From Amorphophallus konjac (taxonomy: Eukaryota; Streptophyta; Magnoliopsida; Alismatales; Araceae), in contig CM040128.1 in NCBI GenBank assembly GCA_022559845.1, positions 271,752,698 through 271,816,697 of the forward strand: 64,000 bases of DNA, read 5' to 3'. The notes beneath the pieces are model-generated. The model saw only the letters and a program-made list of their open reading frames with translations, had not been told where the DNA came from and searched no databases. Below are positions 55,890-64,000 of this stretch, piece after piece. The position numbers were made by a program, and so were the translations under genes. Within the stretch, counting starts at the first letter, position 1. Each line of letters starts with the position of its first letter.

Positions 55890-58140
55890 CGAGCTTAGGA
55901 TAATTAGGCAACAGATCGACTCTTGGAGGCATTACTGATAGGGGACTAGGCCTAAGGCCATTGATCAACCATATCTGGGAGTGATAATCGTTTAGAGGTT
56001 GAGCTCGCTGACCGAGGATGAGGCCAACCCTTGGCCACACCAAAGGTTGGGAAACGAGAGAGTCATGACTGAGCTCAGTCTAACGATCGGCCCTACCTAA
56101 GATCGTGAAATGAGATAACAAAGACTGTGGCTAAGGTCGTCATTCAACTATGCCTAAGGTTGTAAAATGAGAGGGTAATTACTGGGGGAAGGCTATCACT
56201 CGGCCACACCTAAAGTCATAAAATGAGAGAGCAATGATGGCACTAAGGCCATCGTCCGGCCGTGCCTAAGGTTGTAAAATAAGATAGCAATGAACGGGGC
56301 TAAGGTTGTCATTCGGTTGTGCCTAAGATCATAACACGTGAGAGAAATGACTGGGGATCGTCGTTTGGTTGGGTCTAACGTTGTGAAATGAGAGAGCAAT
56401 GGCCGGGGCTAAGGCCATCATTCAGTAGTGCCTAAGGTTGTGAATCAAGAGCGTAGAGACCAGGGATATGGTTGTCATTCGGTCGGGACTAAGGCCGTGA
56501 AATGAGAGAGCAATGACCGGGGCTAAGGCCATCATTCAGTAGGGCCTAAGGTCGTGAATCAAGAGCGTAGAGACCAGGGATATGGTTGTCATTCGGTCGG
56601 GACTAAGGCCGTGAAATGAGAGAGCAATGATCGGGGCTCATGGCATCGTTCTACTGAGCCTAATGTCATGAATCAAGAGAGTAGCGACCAGGGCTAGGGC
56701 CGTCGCTCAGCAAAGCCTAAGGCTGTGAAACGAGAGAGCAACGATCGAGTCTAAGGTCATCGCTCGACCAAGCCTAAGGTCATGAATCAAGAAAGCAATG
56801 CTGAGGGCTAAGGTCGTTGTTCGACCGAGACTAATGTAGTGAATCAAGAGAGTAACGGCCAGAGTTAAGGCCATTGTTCAGCCGGGCCTAAGGTCATAAA
56901 ATGAGAGAGCAACGACTTGGGCTTAGGTTGTTGTTAGGTCGGGCCTAAGGTCGTGAATCAAGAGAGCAACTACCAGGGATAGGGGCGTCATTATATAAGG
57001 TCATGAAATGAGATAGTAGCGACTAGTGCTAGGGCCATCATTTGGCCCGGCCTAAGGTCGTGAGGTGAGAGATCAACGATCGGGTCTAGAGCCATTTTTT
57101 GGCTGGGCCTAAGGTTGTGAAAAGAGAGAGCAACAACCAGCACTAAAGTCATTGTTTAGCCAGGTCTAATGTCATGAAACGAGAGAGCAACAATCGAGAC
57201 TAAGGTCATCGTTCGCTGTCCCTAAGGTTGTAAATCAAGAGAGCAACGATCGGGGATAGGGCCATCATTCGACAGGGCCAAAGGTTGTGAAACGAGAGAG
57301 CAATGACCGGGGCTAGGGCCGTCATTCACTCGGACCTAAGGTTATGAAATGAGAGAGAGTAATTACTAGGGCTATGGATGTCATTTGGCTGAGCCTAATT
57401 AAGGTCGTGAAAAAAGAGAGCAACAATTTGGGCTAGGCCATCATTCGGCTGTGCCAAAAGTTGAGAAACGAGAGAGCAATGACCAGGGCTAGGGCCGTCG
57501 TTCGGCTGGACCTATGATCATGAAATGAGAGAGCAATGACCGGGGCTACGGCCATCGTTCGGTCAAGCCTAAGGTCTCAGAAGGCTTGGTAACTAGGCTA
57601 AGGCCAGTGATTGGTCACACCAACAGTTATGAAGGAGAGGTGATTGGGACTAAGGTCGACAATTGACCGCATCAAGGGTCACAGAAGGTTTGGTAATTGG
57701 GCTATGGCCGAAAATTGGCCACACTGTAGGTTACAGAGAAGTTGTGACTCGGGCTATGGTTGACAATTAGCTGCATCAAGGGTCACAAAAGACTTGATAA
57801 CGGGCTAAGGTCGAAAATTGGCGACACCGATAGTTACGAAGGAGAGGCAACCAGGGCTAAAGTCATTAATTCATCGTATCAAGGGTCACAGAAGGCTCGG
57901 TAACCGGGCTAAGGCTAGCAATTACCTGCACTGATAATTATGAGAAGAGGTGATCGGGAATATTGGTTGCACTAGCGATCACAGAAAACTTGGTAACCAG
58001 GCTAAGATCGACAATTGACCGCACCGACGATTACGACAAGAGGTGATCAAGTTAAGTCTGGCAATTGGCCGCATCGATGGTTACAAAAAGCTCAATAACC
58101 AGGCTAAGGTCGACAATTGGCTGGACTGACGGTTACAAGA
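55890..58140. repeat. Satellite-like tandem array, 57-bp units with a 114-bp higher-order repeat
   Basis: About 30 or more units read GTGAAATGAGAGAGCAA, then GACCGGGGCTAAGGCC and ATCATTCGGCC. Near-identical dimers of 114-115 bp start at 56,382 and 56,497, with a third copy beginning at 56,611. From about 57,560 the unit changes to a longer form with GGTCACAGAAGGCTTGGTAAC. Confidence 0.9.
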
Positions 58141-60040
58141 AGAGGTGTGGGGTAAGGGTCTCGAGGGGGTTAGCACTGCACAACTACTGGCGTGGGTATC
58201 CGGACGAGACATGTAAGGTCACGTAAACGCGGGACGCGATGACGTGTGAAGTCGGAGACATATTGTGGTGCCAGACCGTCTAAAATCTGGCAGTACACAT
58301 GTGGCCCTCCAATGACTGCTTAGCCATTAATGCAGTTTGTAATTGGAAATTGGGTGGCCAGCGCTATGCCTAATAAGAAGGTTCCACGTATTTGAGGGTG
58401 GTGGTTCGTAAATAGAGTCCACATCGCATGGAGGATTTTTTGGGCTGTGGCCCGCTAGTGGGCGGCGACGGTTTTGCCTCCCAAGGGGAGCGAGTTGGTT
58501 TGCATCTCAGTATTATTATGACTCCGCTCCTTGACTAATGCTCTGGAGTGATGGCTAGTGGCTATATGAGGGGGCCCGTGGTTTTCCATCCTACCATTCG
58601 TGTCTTGGAAATGAGAATGCTTGTGCGAGGAGAGGTTCTATAGGAGGTTTGGTGAGCAGGTTCGGTAACCGCAACAACATTTGCTCACCGAGAGCCCAAA
58701 GAGGTAGCATCGCCAGAGGGGCTCTTGGTAAACAAGAGTGCTTCAAGTATGCTGCCTCCTCCCATGGTTTGTGGGGGGAGGAGGCAACGTAGGGTGACTG
58801 CTTGCATATGCAAGCCTATCGAGAAGACTCGTTCAGAGGGGGCATTATTGCTGGAGCAAGACATTAAGGTTTTGATACCAGGGTGGCAAATGAGAACCAG
58901 AATTGGGGGATGAAGCTTGTGAAGGAGAGCTAAAAGGTTACACAACGAGTGTGGTCCCCTGGTGGATGTGCAGAGGTAAGTGTGAGGTTATTACTTATGA
59001 CGTCTTTTTTAGGAACTTAGAGAGTTCATGGGAGGACGTGGAAGGGGAGGATGCAGTTGAAATGAGGAGGGAAAGATGGAGTGGGCGCCTTATGGGTAAC
59101 TCCTCTCTTGCGTTTCTGGGTCCTCATGGCCAGCTCCTCCCGAGGTGATTCAGAGGGGGTTTTGTAACTTCTGGCCAATCCTTCCCGGCAAAGGAGAAGG
59201 TGCAGGCCATGAAGAATTGGTGTGGGCCCTCTGAGGAGGATGGGAGGTTACATGGGAGTTAGGTGATCGAGACATTCCCAAAGACACGTGTGGAGGTTAT
59301 CCAAGTGTTTTTCATGATTGCTCAAAGCCTAGCGCAAGCCGCGTCTTTAGGTTCAATCAGTTATTGAACGAGCAAAAGTGTTTATTGTACAAGTAAAGCT
59401 CAGTCAAATTTGTAATGTTTCTACATATATGAAAAGGTTCCTCATTGTGAGGGTTATTTATTACGCTAAATAATTTGCATCTATGATGATGTTTGTTGCT
59501 TGTGAGAGCATTGAGTGACCGAGCGAGTGAGCATCGGGGTATGTGCCATTGGTCGGTCCAGTATGAAAATATGCTAAAGGTGAGAATCGAGGTTTAGACC
59601 GTCGCTTGGTTGGGCCCGAGGTATAGTTCTCTTGTGCTGAATGGTAATTGGGCCGAGGCAATTAGTTGGCCGAGCTGAAAGTTACGAAGGGCTTAGTAGC
59701 TAGGGTTGAGACTTGCGATCGGCCGGGCTCTGGGTCGCTCATGTGGAGGTGGCTAAAATAAAGCCACTATGAGATATGGTTTAAGATCACTCATGTAGAG
59801 GTAGCCATAGTAAGGCTGACAATTAGTTGGGTGCAAAGTCGTATGCATGGGGCCCAGGCTATGGCTGAGGAGCCGTTAAGATAGAAGGTCATCGAATCCA
59901 ACGAGAGGGGATCGGGCTATGGTCGTTAGTCGACTAAGCTGAAAGGCATAAACTATGGGGATTGGGCTATGGTCGAGGAGCGGTTAGACTGAAGGTGCAT
60001 CCAATTCAGCGAGAGGAGATCCGACTTTGGCCGTCAGTCG
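58141..60040. other. Unassigned interior of the large decayed element
   Basis: Short + strand ORFs (58,725-58,913; 58,903-59,148) are unrecognised. From about 59,560 to 60,050 the CTATGGTCG / GGCCGAG phrases of the array return in degenerate form. Confidence 0.4.
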
Positions 60041-61339
60041 ATTAGGCCAAAGATCGCGAAAGCATAACAACACAATTGGAAAAAAATCGATGTATTCTAT
60101 AATAAACTCAAATGCACGGCAAAGTGCAGTGGATCTATACGTTCAATGCTTGAGAGTGGATCGTATCTCCGGGTGGTTAGAGGTGGTATGCCCTTTGGTG
60201 GAGGGCCTTCTCAGTATGTAGCGAGATGGTTGGAGACGGGGTTGTTACGATGCCCTCGAGTTTCTTCTGGTGAATTTCAACAGCTTCTAGTTTGGATTTT
60301 CACGTTGTATGCTTCCTTTGATCACCAGAGTTGTCTGGGTTGAGGAACTCTTGTTGGATCGGCCATTAGATCTCTCGGTGGAGATCGATGGGCTTATTAG
60401 TGGTGGGATCATGGTCCCATTAGAGCTCATAGTATTATGTTCTTAGTTTGACGGCTGAGGTTGCCTCAGATCTCTATCAAGATCTAATTGGGGAGATGAT
60501 GAGGCGAGGAAAGCCTTCCCGTGGTCACAGATGATCACCCCTTCTATTTCTCGGGAAGAAGTTATGGCTTCTAGTCGCATTTTTCTCGTACGAAGCCAAA
60601 GCGTCATGTACACTTCAATTATATCACTGTCAAATTAAAACGGAATATTTAGTTGAACATGTAAAATATAAGGTTTAAAAGAGATATACAAGATAATATG
60701 AAAGATCATAGGAATATCTATGTCATTCAATTTCGTGAGAAGATTAAGACAAGGGCATATTACTCTTTTTATTATCTTTATTTATGTAAACTTAAATTAA
60801 ATAAACAATAAACAATAGGAAAGATATTTATGATAAAATATAATTATTATGGAGATACGTAGATAAGAATATAAAGATATGAAGTATAATATAAAAGATG
60901 ATAGTGGTATGCATATAATTATCCTTCTTAAAAAGCAGCCGTACAATAAAAATAATGACAGGAAGCATCGTGGCCTCGTTGTCCGAGCGTAGTGGGTCTC
61001 ATCTTGTGATGAATCCGAGTCCCATTAAAGAAAGCCGACGCATATTTGGATCATCCAAGGTCGGTCCGAGTACAAGCATGGGTTGTCTCTCATTTGTATT
61101 TTTGCATGCCACCATCAATTAATTAATGAGAACCCAATATGAGTCCTTTCATAAATGCATCTTCATCATTGTACCCACGCGATGACAAATAACGAGAGAG
61201 AAATACTTGTTATCATTGTAGGATGGTAAACTTATTATCCGTCTTATCTCTGGTCGAGTCACATATGTATTACGTGAGTCTCATTTTTTATCAATTTTAC
61301 ACGTATTTTTAATGAGATTTTTAATACTATAAATATGAT

Positions 61340-61690
61340 AGATAGTTATTTAAAAATAAAAAATAGTTATATAATGGTAACAAATAACTATGTAAGAGTG
61401 ATAAATAGTCAATTTCTTGTCAATTTTTACAGATTCCCGAGGTGACGAATGAGAGTTTCAATGTTATTTATGGGTGACAAATAACTATCTAAGGATAAAA
61501 AATAACTATATAAGGGTGACAAATAACCATATAAGTGTGATAAATAGTCGACTCATGTCAGTTTTTACGCATTATCGAGATGACGAACGAACAAGACTTC
61601 TAATGTTATTTAAGAGTGACAAATAACTATTTAAGAGTGAAAAATAGCTATCTAATGATGACAAATACATGAATAAGGGTGACAAAATAA
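61340..61690. repeat. Short tandem repeat GTGACAAATAACTATNTAAG
   Basis: About ten copies of a 20-22 bp unit, nested in a longer repeat of roughly 100-120 bp that also contains GTCAATTTTTACAGATT and a GACGAA motif. Confidence 0.75.
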
Positions 61691-62379
61691 ATGGAACTGT
61701 ACATAAGCATTTAAGAAACATTTAAGGAATTTAATAGGTAGGACTCACGTGTCAATGACATGGATCAATAGTGTATTGGACGGGCAATCCTAGGGGTTCC
61801 AGTCGGGGCAATACATTACAGAGCGAACCCCAGTAATCGATAGTAATATGAACGACGGAAAGAATCTGTTTTAGGTCGTAACATCGTTCTCGGAATGAAA
61901 TTAATGGAATTTAGTCTTTAATGGGTTCAAAATGAATATTTAAAAGTTACTATTCATTGACGTTCGTTTTTTCGTCGATATCTAGTTAGTCGACAACCTG
62001 GAGAACCCCTCCTCGTGACAGGATGAAAGCGATCGTTAACTCTAGTCTTGGAGGAGCGGGATGGGAGTACGAGGTCAAACGGACACCCGATAAAGTGATT
62101 AGTGTGTTTAGTTGAATAATGATGTGAAAGCTTCAAGTCAAAATGATTGCCGAATCACATGGCCGAAGGAGAAGAAGGGGAGCTGCCGGAGAAGAAGGGA
62201 GCTGTAGGGGAATTGGTTAAAGAAGAAGAAGAAGAGAGCTGTTGGATCCTTGGTTGAAGAAGAAGAAGAAAATTACAGGGTGTCGGATCATGACACCCCA
62301 TGGGTGGAACGACTGCTCTTTTTCTTTTTTTCTAATGTTATCTCAGGATGTCTTAATTGAAGGGATAACTCTCTGAGAT

Positions 62380-62490
62380 ATCTTAATTAACCCACCTCCA
62401 GAGGTGAGTTTCGAAAGAGCAGTACTTGATCTCATCAAGTGAGGGGATAACTATGGGGGCATCTTAACCCACCTCCAGAGGTGAGTTTTG
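62380..62490. repeat. Doubled palindromic motif
   Basis: TTAACCCACCTCCAGAGGTG with GAGTTT occurs at about 62,388 and 62,464. CACCTC/GAGGTG is self-complementary. It may be part of a MITE, but I see no ends. Confidence 0.5.
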
Positions 62491-62801
62491 ATTTTGAAAC
62501 CTACAATTAACTCACTTTTATTCTGGGATAACTTAATCAGGTTATCAAGTTGGACAACTAAGTTAACTCTGGATTAAATTAGACTCAAGAGAAAACTCCC
62601 TATCAAATCAAAGCGTATCTACGTGAATCCCACCAGAATATGCGCTGGATTTGAGGAACCTTATTCTGGAGTAATCGCCGGGTGTTCGTTCTTATCTGCA
62701 CACTAATACTGCCGATCATGGTAGATTTTAAGGTGTGATGCGGATGAAAATGGTGATTTCTGATCAGGTCTTTGGGTCCCCAGACACTGCAGATCAGGCT
62801 G

Positions 62802-62830
62802 TCATATATATATATATATATATATATATG
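62802..62830. repeat. (AT)n microsatellite
   Basis: About 13 TA repeats, followed by a diverged GTATATATACGTATGGATAT duplication to about 62,910. Confidence 0.9.
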
Positions 62831-63070
62831 GTATGATTTGTTATATATATGTATATATACGTATGGATATGGTATGATCTGTTATATATGTATATATACG
62901 GATATGGTATGATCTGTCCATCCATTTACGAGAGCCCGCCAATCACACTAACAACTCACGGTGACCCAAATAATTGGAAGGTCCACCGCATCGACCGTAA
63001 ATCTCGGCCGCAGATTTCAGACAAAGCTACGTCCATATATCGGACGGCTAAGAATGGTCTTACTGCCCAC

Positions 63071-63154
63071 CACGTGGCGACGGATAAATACGCCTTCTTC
63101 ATCGAGCAAAAGGTGAGGGGCCCACACCCCACTCTGTCTATATCTATATAAATA
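63071..63154 (+). promoter_or_regulatory. PLAT gene promoter: ABRE/G-box and TATA box
   Basis: CACGTGGC (63071-63078) is a G-box and abscisic-acid response element core. TATATAAATA (63145-63154) is a strong TATA box about 113 bp before the ATG, so transcription probably starts near 63,180. Confidence 0.65.
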
Positions 63155-63266
63155 TAGATAGACTGTTTCTGTCACCTTCGCAAAGTGCTGCCATCACGTC
63201 CGGTGCCCATTGATTATCAGAGGTCGGAATCCGGATTCGTGAGCTCCCGAAGCCCCCGACTCGGCC

Positions 63267-64000
63267 ATGGCGGTGAATCGCCGCTTCCTCACCTCCGTCC
63301 TCGTCCTCGTCCTCGCCTGCGCCGGCGCCGGCGCCGCCGACTCTGTAAGTACACACCACCTCCGACCCACTTTCTCTCCGCCGGTACCCGATCGATCTCC
63401 TCCCCCCCGTCCCCCTCTTCCTTCTGGTAAATATTCTCTTCTACGTGCTGATCGCCATCGATCAGCAATTAAAATCCCGAGTAATTAAATCCTTTGTGAC
63501 GACGATGTGGTGATGATGATCCGTGGCGGTGGGAGGTCAGGGGAGTGAGGGGGAGTGCGTGTACACGCTGTACGTGCGGACGGGTTCGGTGATCAAGGGC
63601 GGGACGGACTCCAAGATCGGGGTGACGGTGGGGGACGCCGCGGGGCGCCGGGTGCGCATCGACGACCTGGAGCGGTGGGGCGGCCTCATGGGCGACGGCC
63701 ACGACTACTACGAGCGCGGCAACCTCGACGCCTTCAGCGGCCGGGTGCCCTGCGGCCTGGCGTCGCCGCTGTGCAGCCTCAACCTCACCTCCGACGGGTC
63801 GGGCCCCCACCACGGCTGGTACTGTGAGTACGTGGAGGTGACGGCCACGGGCCCCCACATCCCCTGCGCCCAGTCCCGCTTCTACGTCCGCCAGTGGCTC
63901 GCCAACGACGCCCCTCCCTACCAGCTGTACGCCTACGTCGACGGGTGCGACCAGGCGATGGCGCGGCAGCCCGGCAACCCCTTCGTCGTCGTCGGCAACG
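63267..64000 (+). CDS. Secreted PLAT-domain protein (5' part; runs off the window)
   Basis: Exon 1 is 63267-63344 and exon 2 runs from 63541 to beyond 64000; the 196-bp intron is GT-AG, phase 0. Residues 1 to about 24 are a signal peptide (MAVNRRFLTSVLVLVLACAG). The PLAT/LH2 beta-sandwich starts at about residue 30 (ECVYTLYVRTGSVIKGGTDS) and includes the conserved GWYCEYVEVT; several cysteines suggest folding in the secretory pathway. PLAT domains bind lipids or partner proteins. Arabidopsis relatives (PLAT1 group) are small proteins linked to abiotic stress and abscisic acid, which fits the ABRE upstream. The C-terminal end lies to the right. A 129-codon ORF on the other strand is a GC-rich shadow. 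Confidence 0.92.

Larger units (their letters stand above)
52456..60622 (-). mobile_element. Large decayed Tat-type relative, minus strand
   Basis: A 3' LTR (52456-53261, TGTCGTGTACACTTG...CCCACATCA) is followed by CTTGCCCCCTAGCCCACGG, a purine tract on the minus strand that matches the same spot in the gag-only element at 16,241. Near 60,602 the first about 22 bp of the other LTR recur (CATGTACACTTCAATT), then similarity stops, so the 5' LTR is truncated. The interior has a fossil antisense gene, a 2.2-kb array, and at 60,040-60,600 sequence alignable to 17,064-18,871 of the small element, including the finger region near 60,395-60,440, but no pol. Confidence 0.7.
60623..62800. other. Intergenic, AT-rich
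   Basis: No gene seen. It holds the short repeats listed separately and GAAGAAGAAG runs at 62,168-62,272. Confidence 0.5.

Noticed and set aside
56382..57580. CRISPR-like spacing of repeats
   Set aside because: Eukaryotic context; the whole unit is repeated, with no unique spacers. It is a satellite-like array.
63469..63858. 129-codon minus-strand ORF
   Set aside because: Shadow of the PLAT exon.

Overview
The window is nuclear DNA from a flowering plant, most likely a monocot. The evidence is spliced GT-AG genes, a GC-rich first exon that fades to AT-rich later exons, several plant LTR-retrotransposon lineages, a TRIM element, and long LTRs like those of monocot chromoviruses. No species can be assigned from the sequence alone. 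Two ordinary plant genes are present, both on the + strand, and almost everything else is transposon-derived.

Layout. 1-about 15.6 kb is a large Ty3/gypsy element of the Tat type (dual RNase H) on the minus strand. Its gag-pol lies at 13.09-3.97 kb and is broken by two in-frame stops and frameshifts. Downstream of pol, on the opposite strand, a spliced gene (1-2658) is still open. Tandem repeats and a long polypurine tract lie between the two. The 5' LTR starts near 13,231; the 3' LTR is outside the window. 15,641-19,475 is a small related element carrying only gag. 19.5-21.6 kb is intergenic and includes a likely tRNA-derived SINE.

21,803-50,867 is one host gene, a plant homologue of sphingomyelin phosphodiesterase 4 (SMPD4), with four exons encoding 815 residues. 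Its first intron is about 25.3 kb and is packed with transposons: a LINE remnant; a PIF/Harbinger-like element split by a 2.9-kb solo LTR and by a complete 444-bp TRIM; an LTR element with 1.7-kb LTRs and no recognisable protein; a Ty1/copia ruin; and a fossil plant-mobile-domain gene with its own minisatellites.

51.2-52.4 kb is intergenic with a MITE. 52,456-about 60,622 is an older, larger relative of the 15.6-19.5 kb element, with a decayed antisense gene and a 2.2-kb satellite-like array. 60.6-63.2 kb is intergenic. 63,267 to the window end is the start of a secreted PLAT-domain protein gene with a clear TATA box and an ABRE/G-box.

A recurring theme is Tat-type elements that pair sense gag-pol (or its remains) with a protein gene on the antisense strand, next to a fast-evolving tandem array. 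The points most worth checking are that antisense spliced gene, a second nucleocapsid-like domain placed after the protease, an 18-bp inverted repeat bracketing the primer-binding site, and a TRIM whose LTRs carry a U6-like promoter (USE plus TATA at RNA polymerase III spacing).
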